Position numbers and translations under genes: made by a program. Below are positions 21,479 through 31,560 of a stretch of DNA of 64,000 bases, in pieces. Source of the stretch: Aricia agestis (taxonomy: Eukaryota; Arthropoda; Insecta; Lepidoptera; Lycaenidae); the NCBI RefSeq assembly GCF_905147365.1, contig NC_056425.1:8191501-8255500 (forward strand), given 5' to 3'. How positions within the stretch are numbered: the stretch's first letter is position 1; every line of letters begins with the position of its first letter. The notes beneath the pieces are model-generated. The model worked only from the letters and a program-made list of their open reading frames with translations, was not told the origin of the DNA and searched no databases.

Positions 21479-21976
21479 GGAGAAGTATAACAATTAATAT
21501 TATAAATGCGCGTTTATTTTCGGATCTCTTTACGTCTGAGGCCTAAGCGAATGAATGTTTTTAGATAGGGACATAAAGATCTCTAAGCCCCATACAAGGA
21601 CATATTTTTATTCTTACAAACTACCTACCCTTAAATTATATTATGGGAACTGACTTTGAATGAGTTGTTAGCAACGTCTTATTTATTAAACGACTTGCTT
21701 CATTCTACATTTAGCATAGCTACTATTTGGCTCCAACAATATGATACATTCCTTCGCAAGTTTATTAACTCTATATGGCCTATTACATATGGCTTATTTT
21801 TCCATCGGGCCATGCTGAGATTGAATATCATAACTGATATTTTAGAGCGGAATTTAAATATTAAATGAATCCTAATTTAAATACCTTCTATGAATTATAG
21901 TTGTGACACCAATACGGATTGAGTCGTTTGTTAAAAATATGACAAATTATTTAATAAGCTAACTTGTCTTCACTTA

Positions 21977-22152
21977 AATTATTATAAATATAAAGGTTTG
22001 TTTGTTGGTACAAAAAACGTTTAAACTACCAGCTGAACATGAAATGTACTTACTAGGGGAATTGTGCTCAAGATGACATAGTCAGATAAGATGTCACACT
22101 AGCATTATTCGTTCAAATAAATGTGCTTTCTGTGAACCTGTGACGTTTTAAA
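21977..22152 (+). repeat. interspersed direct repeat, unit 1
   Basis: About 175 bases from ATTATAAATATAAAGGTTTG through ATTGTGCTCAAGATGACATA and CACACTAGCATTATTCGTTC to GTGAACCTGTGACGTTTT, repeated with few changes at 22648-22822. The intervening 495 bases are unrelated. No inverted ends seen. Confidence 0.75.
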
Positions 22153-22647
22153 TCTATATATTGATACGTGAGAGAAAAATTTTATAACCCTTTTTACGAA
22201 AATTGGGGAAACGTAGGTGAATGAAATTTCGCACAGTTATAGTTTATATGGTGAAGGAGTGCATCGAGCTAATATTATTTTAAAATTATGCTTTTATCAT
22301 ATATACTTTTAACAAATAAAACGTTACACACACTACGACAGTACTACTAGGAAATATGACAGATTTTTGAGTGAAAAGCCTATACATACGAATTATACTC
22401 TTTTATTTATGGTTGAAGTCTGTTGACAACAAGTCGACAAATTGAAAATGGATTATTGTTTTTTTTATTTAATTTTAGATAAGTACTATTAGACAATGCT
22501 TAAACGGCCAGTCTGAGATCAGCTGAGTCCCAGAGACAAGAATTGAAAAAAACTATGATGAAGTCAATATTTTTTACAAAATATAGGTAGTAGTCCTAAT
22601 GTCATTGCAAGTAAGGTCGAATTTAGATCATTGGGCGATCTCTAGTT

Positions 22648-22822
22648 ATTATAAATATAAAGGTTTGTTTGTTGGTACAAAAAACCCAAAAAACGTTAAA
22701 ACTACTAGCTGGACATGAAATGTACTAGGGGAATTGTGCTCAAGATGACATAGTCAGATAAGATGGCACACTAGCATTATTCGTTCAAATAATTGTGCTT
22801 TCTGTGAACCTGTGACGTTTTA
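22648..22822 (+). repeat. interspersed direct repeat, unit 2
   Basis: Second copy of the unit at 21977. It differs by an inserted CCCAAAAAA-like stretch and a few substitutions. Either a segmental duplication or two insertions of one short element whose ends are not obvious. Confidence 0.75.
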
Positions 22823-23278
22823 TAGAGCACCTGAGTGTGTCCCTAGTAACCCAATTTAGTATGCCGGACAGATTCTTAAATAACCTTAATATGACTTAAA
22901 CTACAGATTTCATTTTTCGTGACTGCGAAAGACGTATTTGAGGTAAGTAGCTGTTGACACTGAAGAATTGATACACGTCTGTCGAGTTTTTAACTGGTAA
23001 AGTTAATTAATTTATTGGATATCGTATACCATGGTGACAGTATAACAACAAGGCTATTTCGATTAGTGATGTTTATGGCTTCTGTAATAAATATTCATAG
23101 AGAGAAAGGTCGGGCCCTTAACTCCAAATGTATTTTGAGGGCTTTTGATCAGTAGATAACATAGATATTAACAATATTGAATATACATTTTGTCCTTTTA
23201 GGATAGTAAAAGTACCTAACCCACGGTAAAAGTGCATAGATAATATTAAGTATAGTTAGATTTATATTATAATACTAG
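22823..23278. other. spacer, nothing recognised
   Basis: No feature supported. Confidence 0.5.
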
Positions 23279-23405
23279 CTATACAAAGACGAAAATTTGT
23301 TTTCACTTTTGTATGGGCAAGGGCCCGAGCGTCACGAGTTTCCCCATACAAAAGTGAAAAAAAATTTTGGTCCTTCAGCTCTGCTACTTTCACAGTGAAC
23401 TCTCT
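23279..23405. mobile_element. Tc1/mariner-like MITE, TGTAACAAAA family, internal fragment
   Basis: Has the family's central segment TTTTCACTTTTGTATGGGCA, AGGGCCCGAGCGTCACGAGT, TTCCCCATACAAAAGTGAAA and CTACTTTCACAGTGAACTCT, but neither terminal TGTAACA block. Confidence 0.75.
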
Positions 23406-23549
23406 ATAATGAACATATCTATAATGAATATTATTTATTTATTTTAAGTAAGACCAGAGACTTTGCCCTTTTACTTTTTGTTCCTAAAACTTAATCCTGT
23501 GGTTATCGTATATTTGGCTTGAGATAATTAACAGGAAACTCTAAATCCA

Positions 23550-23912
23550 AAAGGGGTACGAAGATTTTGGCCGACCTACCGTACCGCTATTGTGTTTTTT
23601 CGCGTACACGAATATTTTTTTCAAAAATGGTTAGCTAACATCAATACAACCAAAAAATAATCTTGGACAAAACCACGTAAGTTGTCACATTTCGAAGATA
23701 TGAGCTGCCAAAGTTTTACCAATTTAAGATATTGCAACTTTGGCAGCTCAAATCTTCCAAATGTGACACTTTACGCGGTTTTGTTCAAGATTATTTTTTG
23801 CTTGCATTAATGTTAGCTATCCATTTTTGAAAAAAATATTCGTGAACGCGGAAAAACACAATGGCGGAAAGTAGGTCGGCCAGGCTCCATACAAAAATTT
23901 TCATACCCCTTT
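23550..23912. mobile_element. long palindromic element, AAAGGGGTA ends
   Basis: Both halves mirror each other: GGGGTACGAAGATTTT/AAAATTTTCATACCCC, GGCCGACCTACC/TAGGTCGGCC, AAAAATGGTTAGCTAACAT/ATGTTAGCTATCCATTTTT, GACAAAACCACGT/ACGCGGTTTTGTTC, and GAGCTGCCAAAG/CTTTGGCAGCTC around the centre. A foldback MITE of about 360 bases; target duplication not resolved. Confidence 0.75.
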
Positions 23913-24050
23913 GCCAGTGGCATACATAATACACTATACAGTTTCCTATATTTTATTTGACCCGAAAAGTATGACATAACATTGTATTTTATGTCACTTT
24001 TATGATCATCAAATAAGTGTTATACAAAGATTACTGGCCACCGGCCAGAG

Positions 24051-24196
24051 TTAGCCCCAATTTCACCAACGTCTGTTAGTGTTAACAGCTTGTTAAAATG
24101 TCATGTCTTCTCTTTCATTCATAAGAAAAACGAAAGAGGTAACGTGATACTAATTCGAGCGTTAACTTTAACGGTCGTTGGTGAAATTGGGGCTAA
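24051..24196. mobile_element. MITE, GCCCCAATTTCACCAACG ends
   Basis: TTAGCCCCAATTTCACCAAC on the left and GTTGGTGAAATTGGGGCTAA on the right, perfect inverted ends of at least 20 bases, with AT-rich interior. The TTA/TAA context suggests Harbinger-like. Confidence 0.8.
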
Positions 24197-24510
24197 TTCT
24201 TTTACGTCTTGGTTTCTATGAAAGTGAACTGTTTGTCGTTGGCGTAAAAGTCATATTTAGATTTTATCGATATTATAATATTCATTAGAAGTCATGTTGG
24301 ATTTTAACAAAGAGTTTATAACTTAAGATAATAAGATACCACGTATGTTTGACAAAAAATCTTCTACAAAGTTAGGCCAGTCAAAATGGTACCACCGTTT
24401 CCCACCATTATTTTGGCCACGTTTTTTGCGTTGATATTTTGCGTAGACGTGGAGATCTATTATTATATACGTCTACCAGGATGTAGCTGCTCATTTTTCT
24501 ACAACAAACA

Positions 24511-24619
24511 CCATCCTTTGTTCCTTCATTCCTTAAAGTATATCCATACCCAGCCAAATCAGTTTAGCGGTTTGGGCGTGAAGAGGTTATAGACAGACAC
24601 ACTTAATTTGTACTTATAA
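24511..24619 (-). mobile_element. Lep1-type Helitron fragment, split by a SINE
   Basis: AAAGTATATCCATACCCAGC, CAGTTTAGCGGTTTGGGCGT, GAAGAGGTTATAGACAGACA. The right end (CATTAGTATTTAG) resumes after the SINE at about 24990, so the SINE landed in this copy. Confidence 0.65.
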
Positions 24620-24985
24620 TAATACTCCCCACACCGGTTTCGGTGACGGTAGCCAGTTTCATTGAAACCAGACCTGTTACGCAGGAGTAGTTTTATAGTG
24701 CCCAAGAGTGTGCGCAGTACACAAAAGCACTCTCTACTCTCTAGTCCTTTCACTCTCATAACCCAGTGGGACGGAAGACCGACACGACCGGCGAGAGATC
24801 GGGCGCAGGACCGACTTTTTACATGCTCATCCGACGCATGGATCATCTTACTTGTCAGACAATCAAACAAGTGATCAGCCTGCATTGTCCTAACCAAACT
24901 TGTAATAACATGTTTCCAAAGTGGGATTCGAACCTACGACCTCCGGAGTCGATAGCCGCGCTCTAACCACTAGACCACGGAGGCG
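24620..24985 (-). mobile_element. tRNA-derived SINE, copy 2, with target duplication
   Basis: Flanked by TTTGTACTTATAA (24607-24619) and TTTGCACTTATAA (24986-24998), 12 of 13 identical. The minus-strand head CGCCTCCGTGGTCTAGTGGT includes an A-box-like motif, and AGGTTCGAATCCC is the B box. The body holds ATGTAAAAAGTCGGTCCTGC and ends CCGTCACCGAAACCGGTGTG plus an AT tail. Confidence 0.9.
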
Positions 24986-25024
24986 TTTGCACTTATAACA
25001 TTAGTATTTAGTACCTAATGGATG

Positions 25025-25350
25025 GTCCATACACTAATATCTATACTTCTTAAATAGTTACGACTTTCGAAACTACCAGTTCTGTTTGGCATGACGGACT
25101 TAACAATACATAACTTAATAATTACGTAAAGTTTATATAACATCATTAATACATAATATAATATTTGGCGATTGCCCAATCAGATCTTCATAAAAAAGTC
25201 TATAAAGAAGACTTCCTATTGAGACTTGAACTAGATTTTCTGTCTAGAACAGTTTTAACGCATTTCAATCAGGAACTAATAAAAAAATGGTGTGTGTTTG
25301 TATATTGTTTGTATATAAAAAAATGGTGTGTGTTTGTTTATTATATTAAG
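25025..25350. other. spacer with a short tandem duplication
   Basis: AAAAAATGGTGTGTGTTTGT occurs twice near 25285 and 25317. Otherwise AT-rich; the 127-codon frame starting at 25165 runs into a Helitron and is not credible as a gene. Confidence 0.5.
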
Positions 25351-25590
25351 CTAGACGACGACCGCAACTTTGGAATAAAAATATCTTTTGTCCTTTTCCG
25401 AGACTCGACAAGGTATCCCCATGCTAAACGCGGGAAACGCACTTTTTTCCGGGATAAAAAGATCGAATATCCTATCCCGCGACTCCAAAAGTCTCGGGGT
25501 CTCAATACCCTGCAAAATCGGTTTAGCGGATTGAGCGTGAAGAGGTGACAGACAGACACACTTTCGCATTATTTATATTATTAGTATGGA
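25351..25590 (-). mobile_element. Lep1-type Helitron
   Basis: CTAGACGACGACCGCAACTT, TTTCCGAGACTCGACAAGG, GTTTAGCGGATTGAGCGTGA, AGAGGTGACAGACAGACACA and ATTATTAGTATGGATG. An internal stretch repeats the pattern TTTTTCCGGGATAAAAAG after CGGGAAACGCAC, so this copy is slightly rearranged. Confidence 0.75.
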
Positions 25591-25610
25591 TGACCCGATT
25601 GTGTTTAAAT

Positions 25611-25632
25611 AATAATAATAATAATAATAATA
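25611..25632. repeat. (ATA)n microsatellite
   Basis: About seven ATA/AAT units in tandem. Confidence 0.85.
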
Positions 25633-25800
25633 TCTATGGACGCTTCACACCACCACCAACCATTTAAATGAACTGTTACTTAATTGGAAGTACTTATTAA
25701 ATCTTCCCAGTTTTTGGACATGCCATTAAAGGCATTTTTTATTATTATCCATACGTAATTCTAACTAATACCCAAGGCAAAATTGTATTAGTAGCATTTT

Positions 25801-26121
25801 AACGTGGTAGAGCCATGCTTCGGCACGATTAGTTCAGCTTGACCGAAGAAATACCACGGGCTCACAGAAAACCGGCGTGAAACATCGCTTGCGATGTGTT
25901 TCGCCGACTGAGTGAGTTTACCGGAGGCCCAATTCCCTACCCTTCCCTTCTCTATTCCCTTCCTTACCTCCCCCCCCTACCCTGTAATCCTATTCCCTCT
26001 TAAAAGGCCGGCAACGCACCTGCAGCTCTTCTGATGTTGCGTGTGTCTATGGGCGACGGAAGTTGCTTTCCATCAGGTGACCCGTTTGCTCGTTTGCCCC
26101 CTTATTTCATTTAAAAAAAAA
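25801..26121 (+). mobile_element. polypyrimidine SINE-like repeat, near full length
   Basis: ACGTGGTAGAGCCATGCTTC, AGAAATACCACGGGCTCACA, AAACCGGCGTGAAACATCGC, the CCCTACCCTTCCCTTCTC tract, CCGGCAACGCACCTGCAGCT and TCAGGTGACCCGTTTGCTCG, with an A tail at about 26113-26121. Confidence 0.8.
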
Positions 26122-26955
26122 GTTGTTGGCGAATTCCGTTTCTAAAATACGTAAAAGCTTTTTCTAATAGCCGAAATTATTTATAAATTATGCAGGTTTT
26201 GATTATTCTAGAATTTCTGGATCGAATTTCTTAGAAACTAGTTTTTTTTTATTTCTTTCAATTAATTATAAAAGAGAAATGTGTTACAACTTCCACAAAA
26301 AGTTTATTGTATAAGATCAATACAGTTTTAAGCTACCTAGGTTTAAGATAGAACTGTATTTCTAGGCCAATTGCTGTCTAGCAGTCTAAAGAGTAAAGAC
26401 AAATGTCATAGGTTACAATAATTTAACACTAAGCTAGGCTACAATGTTCATGTTGCGGTAGGTTATATCGTACCCGCAACTCTGCCTTAAGCGATGAGTG
26501 GAGCACCATGGGGTTTTAGTGGGTAGACAGGAGTCCCACATGCCCTGCCGATATCCCCAATCTGCCGGAGACGCGTAAAGCATTTCCCCATGTTAAAAAA
26601 AAAGGCTACAATGTTCATACGGAAAATTTCTTTAGCAGCGTTTTGCTTAGCAACTTTTGGGTTGGATGAAAAATGTCTAACTCGCGTCAGAAGTAGAAAG
26701 TCCTTTCCCAGGACTCAAAATATCTAAAGAAGAAAGAAAGAAAGAAAACGTTTATTTGTGCTAGAAAACATATATATGTTTTCTTGTAGCTTTGTTACAA
26801 TAAATAATACATCATAAAATGTTTTCGAGCACAAGCCGACGCAGCTCAGCATATGCTGACTGCAAGCAATCAGCGCTGATCTTCCGCTGGGCCGACAGGT
26901 GACGTCACGGACATCAATCCGGGTTCACAGATATAATTACAAGTTATGTAACTTA
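26122..26955. other. spacer, nothing firmly recognised
   Basis: A purine tract (AAGAAAGAAAGAAAGAAA) is near 26733. No gene supported. Confidence 0.45.
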
Positions 26956-26957
26956 AG

Positions 26958-27160
26958 GAGTGAGCACACTGAGACGGGCCGTGCCGGGGCTGAGCGTGCC
27001 GGGGCTCATCGCAAAAATCCGTCTCCATACAATTTGTATGGAAGCGGATGCGCGTATCGCACACTGTGTCGGGGCGCAGCGGATTTCCGCTTCCATACGA
27101 ATTGTATGGAGGCGGATTTCTGCGATGAGCCCAGGCACGCCCGTCTCAGTGTGCTCACTC
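26958..27160. mobile_element. GC-rich MITE, GAGTGAGCACACTGAGACGG ends
   Basis: Perfect inverted ends of 22 bases, then further mirrored blocks: GGGCTCATCGC/GCGATGAGCCC, and ATCCGTCTCCATACAATTTG with its near-complement. The several short reading frames here on both strands are by-products of the palindrome. Confidence 0.8.
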
Positions 27161-27225
27161 GTTTATGAACAACAATATAGAAAACAGCAAGTCACAAAAG
27201 TAGAAGTAGATCCATAAAACATTTA

Positions 27226-27288
27226 ATCAAAAGAGGTGAAGAGGTAACAGACAGACATTTTCGCATTTGTTATATTAGTAATTAGTAT
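27226..27288 (-). mobile_element. Lep1-type Helitron 5'-end fragment
   Basis: AGAGGTGAAGAGGTAACAGA, CAGACATTTTCGCATTTG and TATTAGTAATTAGTATGA, in reverse. It directly abuts the next Helitron. Confidence 0.6.
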
Positions 27289-27650
27289 GACTAGACGTTC
27301 CGCGCGGCTTCGCCCGCGTAAATTAGGTATTTCACAGACAATTAATTAGTCCACTAAAAATGGCCTATGGCCCTTCATGTGGTCTTCACCTTATCTGTGC
27401 CAAATAACAGAAAAAATACTCCAGTAGTTCGTGAGATAAGCCTTTCAAATAATCTCCCCAGTATTTTTCTACATTTTTCTCTACTTCTTCGCTCCTATTA
27501 GTCTTAGCGTAATAAAATATAGCCTATAGCCTTCTTTGATAAAAGGGCTATCTAACACTGAAATAATTTTTCAAATCGGATCAGTAGTTCCTGAGATTAG
27601 CGCGTTCAAACAAACAAACAAACTGTTGCGCTTTATAAAATTATATAGAT
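27289..27650 (-). mobile_element. Helitron, AACGCGCTAATCTCAGGAAC family
   Basis: Reverse copy from ACTAGACGTTCCGCGCGGCT, GCCCGCGTAAATTAGG and CTCCTATTAGTCTTAGCGT to TTCCTGAGATTAGCGCGTTC, CAAACAAACAAACAAAC and TTATATAGAT. One unit only, unlike 16692-17412. Confidence 0.75.
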
Positions 27651-27659
27651 AAGAATATA

Positions 27660-27918
27660 CAGTGTGTAACAAAAACTAGTGATAATACTTTAGGGTGTGT
27701 ACGTGTTCCTTGTAGAGAGTTCACTGTGAAAGTAGCAGCTCTGAAAGACGAACATTTTTTTTCACTTTTGTATGGACAAGGGCCCGAGCGTCACGAGTTT
27801 CCCCATACAAAAGTGAAAAAAAAATTTGGTCTTTCAGCGCTGCTACTTTCACAGTGAACTCTCTACCAGGAACACGTACACACCCTAAAGTATTATCACT
27901 TGTTTTTGTTACACCCTG
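27660..27918. mobile_element. Tc1/mariner-like MITE, TGTAACAAAA family, copy with TA duplication
   Basis: TA at 27658-27659 and 27919-27920. Left arm CAGTGTGTAACAAAAACTAG, right arm TTTTTGTTACACCCTG. Further mirrored blocks are TTTAGGGTGTGTACGTGTTC, GAGAGTTCACTGTGAAAGTA and TTTTCACTTTTGTATGG, around a centre with GGGCCCGAGCGTCACGAG. Nearly the whole element is one palindrome. Confidence 0.85.
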
Positions 27919-28085
27919 TAGATATAAATTATTAGCGTAAGATAGTATCTATTGTGTAGTTTCAGTAGTAACTAACAACTAATTACCATATGATGCAATC
28001 AACCGGAAAGACGCAATTGTGTAGGGGAAATGACAATACAATGTATTTCTTTCCTTGAATACATTAATTCTTGATGTAGTAGGTA

Positions 28086-28267
28086 CAGGGCCCCCGCTAC
28101 CATATGTGCAATGTGTGCAATGCACACGGGCGCCATCCTCTAGGGGCGCCAAATCGCCATAATTAGGGGCGCCAAAACCAAGGACCCAAAAAAATTTGCC
28201 TAAAGCTAAAGAGGCGCAAAAATCCTTTTTTTGCACACAGGCGCCGGTAGCCCTTACGGGGGCCCTG
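28086..28267. mobile_element. hAT-type MITE
   Basis: Ends CAGGGCCCCCGCTACC and GGTAGCCCTTACGGGGGCCCTG; flanks AGTAGGTA (28078-28085) and AATAGGTA (28268-28275) match at seven of eight positions. Internal GGGGCGCC repeats. Non-coding. Confidence 0.8.
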
Positions 28268-28312
28268 AATAGGTATTAAAATATAAGCAGTAATTATTAT
28301 TATTGTATTACT

Positions 28313-28440
28313 TTTTTTGTAAAATTAGGTGGCAAAAGAGCAAACGGGTCACCTGATGGGAAACAACCACCGTTGCCCAAGGACACTAGCAACATCAGAG
28401 GAGTTGCTGGTACGTTGACGGCCTTTTAAGAGGACTACAT
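28313..28440 (-). mobile_element. polypyrimidine SINE-like repeat, 3' fragment
   Basis: GGTGGCAAAAGAGCAAACGG, GTCACCTGATGGGAAACAA, GCAACATCAGAGGAGTTGCT and GACGGCCTTTTAAGAGGA, diverged; only the tail-proximal third. Confidence 0.65.
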
Positions 28441-29264
28441 TATACATAGCTCTAAGAACTATAATAGAACTCTAGCCCGCTGTTTTTATGTGTTAGGTCA
28501 TCGAACCAATTATAAAAACCTGTTGCATATTACGTGTAGATTTATCGGCGAACATTATTTAATAGTTAATGGGTCATGAATAGGCATTGTTGCTACTCAA
28601 CCATGATAGAGTTCAACTACACTTAACGCCTGGCACAGGTAGTCTTTTTATATAGGCTTCCTTATTTATACAGCGAATACACAAGAGCCTTTAGCCAAGA
28701 CTTTTCGCTCATTTATAGAATCGCCCATCAAAATGTATGGAATTGGCATAAGCGTTCGATAATATGAAATAGAGTTTGCCATTATAAATAAAGGTCATTT
28801 TTATGTAGAAGCCATACTATAATTTAATGTTTTTATCGTGTTGCTTCCCCCTTTGTTCGGACATTAATGTTACTTAAAATTTGGGTGTCTACCGCTTTGC
28901 TTGGGGAGGAAAATGGGATATCCCCTACTTCTCCTACCTTTCTTCTGATTAATTTCGTTGCGGGTCCCAATACAGATTTAGCTTGTCCATCGGGCACCCC
29001 TGAGATCATATCTTTGATATGATCTCAGGTTTTCTTCAGGTTTTGGTGGTTGATTACCACTGTTGATCCTGGCGATACAGGGGTAGCAATGGTGGGAATG
29101 TGTGGTGGGCCTTTTGCCCATTTTAAAAAATATATAATTATGAAGTTGACGGTCGACTCTTGTAATGTCAATTTCATACATTTTGATCGGCGATTCTATA
29201 AATAAGCGATAAAGAAAACGTCTGGGGCAAAGGGTAAGATCTGCTACTCTTTATCTGGTACTAG
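28441..29264. other. spacer with a small perfect hairpin
   Basis: CCTGAGATCATATC and GATATGATCTCAGG near 29000-29030 form a 14-base stem. No gene recognised. Confidence 0.5.
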
Positions 29265-29640
29265 ATGACGCCCGCAACTCTGTTGCGTCAAACTTCGTAT
29301 ATCGCGCGGGAACGGTATATTTTTTCGGGATGAAAAGTATCCTATTTCCTTTCCTGTGACTTAAGGCCCTGTATTCCCAGAAACGGACGATTTTCAAGAT
29401 TTAAAAGTGACAGTAGACACAAAAATATAGTAATTTAAATTCTGAAAAAAAAAATGTGTGTTAGTTAAGGATCTAACACAGTGGAATTTATATTCCATTA
29501 CACAATATCATGAACTTCACTCGATAGAAAAAAATCCCAAAGTTACCTCTTATTTGGACATAGTATGGAAATTTCGTTTCTGGGAATACAGGCCCTTAAC
29601 GTATCTTCATACCAAACAGCAATATCGGTTCAGCGCTTTT
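29265..29640 (-). mobile_element. Lep1-type Helitron split by a MITE
   Basis: Left piece ACTAGATGACGCCCGCAACT, TGTTGCGTCAAACTTCG and TTCCTTTCCTGTGACTTAA; right piece ACGTATCTTCATACCAAACA and ATATCGGTTCAGCGCTTTTC. The MITE at 29365-29595 lies exactly between blocks that are contiguous in other Lep1 copies. Confidence 0.75.
29365..29595. mobile_element. MITE, GGCCCTGTATTCCCAGAAAC ends, TTAA flanks
   Basis: TTAA at 29361-29364 and 29596-29599. Inverted ends GGCCCTGTATTCCCAGAAAC and CGTTTCTGGGAATACAGGCC match with one indel. Interior AT-rich, non-coding. TTAA or TAA may be the true duplication, so the superfamily is open. Confidence 0.8.
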
Positions 29641-30597
29641 CGCACTAAATTACTGCCGTCTTTTTTGTAGATAGACTACAACTTAACTTGACAGATAAAA
29701 TATGGGGAATCTGTTAAATAAGTTGTGGATATCCTCTCCTGCGCTTTATTAGGAAGTGGTGAAACAGGCCCTTAGTATCTTAATTACACATCAAAATCGA
29801 TTCGGCAGTTATGTGTCATGACTAGGGTTGCCACCCGTACTTTATAATAAAGTATTCAAGTACGTAATAAGTATTTAAGGTAATAGGGATGATGACAAGG
29901 TCAAAGATTAGCAAATTTTGTTAATAAAATAAAGAAACCACGGTAAAAAATAAGTGTTCCCAAAATTTCAGTTTGATAGCATTTGAATTTTTTTGTTATG
30001 CGCCTTCAAAGTTGGATATTCAAGTCGAATTTTTTTTCAATTAAATTTCTTAATATTTGTATATCATTCAAAAACGTATGCAATTAAAAGCAACTTTTGT
30101 TATGAAACCGCTTTCATAAACGCAATATTTAATATACCTATCGAACAAAGTTCTCTCCAGATGCGTACAAACTACGAAAGGACGTGACGTCATACTTTCG
30201 TACACTTTGTATTTTGCAAGCCTAACATAAAGCTTGACTGTCGTGGACTGTGAAGTAAGGCACCCGAAGGCATAGTAAAGATCTTTACTGTAGCATAATT
30301 GAAGACATAAGTAGATGAAGTGGGTAACTAAAATTTTTCAATATTTTTTTTCATAAAATATGTGGGCTTTAGAACGGGGAAGATGTTTTGAAATCAAAAA
30401 AATATGGGTTCTATGTATAGCTAGATACATTAGCTAGATGATAAAGTAGGTAAGTTATAAGATTTATTCAAATTATAAGGGAAAAAATGAGTAGTTGTTC
30501 TTATGTTGTAAAATGTTAGTTACCCACTTCCACTCATGTCTTCAACTGTGGCATAGTTGTTATTTACTTAAAACCAGTAGTTCTTTGGCTGTGAAAG
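29641..30597. other. spacer, nothing firmly recognised
   Basis: A phrase near 29755 (GGCCCTTAGTATCTTAATTA) resembles the preceding MITE/Helitron junction. No gene. Confidence 0.45.
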
Positions 30598-30765
30598 GTT
30601 TCCAGCGTGTACTACTCGTAAATATCAGAACCGTTCATTTTTTTGGGATAAAAACTATAAGCTGTCTTTTTTCGAGTATCTCCAAAGTCCAATCTCCATG
30701 CCCACCTCTATGCATTCAGTGGATTGGACGTAACACTTTAATTTTCGCATATTAAGTTAATTAAC
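30598..30765 (-). mobile_element. Lep1-type Helitron relic
   Basis: AGAACCGTTCATTTTTTTGG, GGATAAAAACTATAAGCTG and CTTTTTTCGAGTATCTCC, strongly diverged. Confidence 0.45.
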
Positions 30766-31197
30766 AGATTTTCATTTTAAACTATGAACCGGTGGTTTTC
30801 GTATAACTTCCCTCTAATAAAAACCTTCCCTTCACTCATATTTCAATACTCAAATTACCCACTTCGGTTCTGCCGTTCTGCAGTTTTAGGAGGACGAACA
30901 ACCTTAAAAAATAATTGTTATTTAATACATAAATATTTTCGATATAAATAATCCATCTGTCAAGACACCTATAAATATTATAAAACAAATTAAAAACAGA
31001 ATATCTATTTACTTTTATGCGAATATTGAAATTTGAGTTCTATGGTATAATTTGCATTTATATTGTTTATGCTAAATGAATTGAAAGTTTAATTAGTCTT
31101 CAATTAGGATATGATAATGGCTATATTATGTGTTTTTTTATTTTGTGTTAATTACTATATGAATGTAACGATCGACGTTTTTTTCTCTTTGTAATCC
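30766..31197. other. AT-rich spacer, nothing recognised
   Basis: No feature supported. Confidence 0.5.
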
Positions 31198-31560
31198 ATA
31201 CTAATATTATGCGAAAGTGTGTCAGACTGTCACCTCCTCCCGCTTAAAAAACTGAACCGATTTTGATTAAATTTTGTATAGAGATACCTCGAGTCCCGGT
31301 AAAGGACACTTAGGGTGAAGCCAAACGAGCGTAATTTGTGAGTTGTAACTTGTGAGTCGCAGAATTTCGGCTGGCAGAAAGTCCTGTTTGATTCGCACGA
31401 GCGTAATTTTATGATTCCTGATTTGTATGAAAAGATATTTACGCGGCAGAAATTCTGCGACTCACGACTCACAAAATTACGCTCGTTTGGCTTCACCCAT
31501 AACTCTTATGGATAGTTTTTATCCGGGAAAAATGTATGGATAACGAACGATATCGGGACA
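31198..31560 (+). mobile_element. Lep1-type Helitron split by a MITE
   Basis: Left piece CATACTAATATTATGCGAAAG, GAACCGATTTTGATTAAATT and CTCGAGTCCCGGTAAAGGAC; right piece TTATGGATAGTTTTTATCCG, GGAAAAATGTATGG. The MITE at 31313-31498 interrupts it. Confidence 0.7.
31313..31498. mobile_element. MITE, GGGTGAAGCCAAACGAGCGT ends
   Basis: Inverted ends GGGTGAAGCCAAACGAGCGT and ACGCTCGTTTGGCTTCACCC are perfect over 20 bases and extend with few changes (AATTTGTGAGT/CTCACAAAATT). TTA precedes and ATA follows, so the duplication is imperfect. Probably Harbinger-like. Confidence 0.85.

Noticed and set aside
25165..25548. 127-codon plus-strand frame
   Set aside because: Its second half is Lep1 Helitron sequence and its middle is a short tandem duplication; no domain recognised.
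26899..27217. several overlapping 60-90 codon frames on both strands
   Set aside because: All lie on a GC-rich palindromic MITE; mirrored DNA gives mirrored frames.
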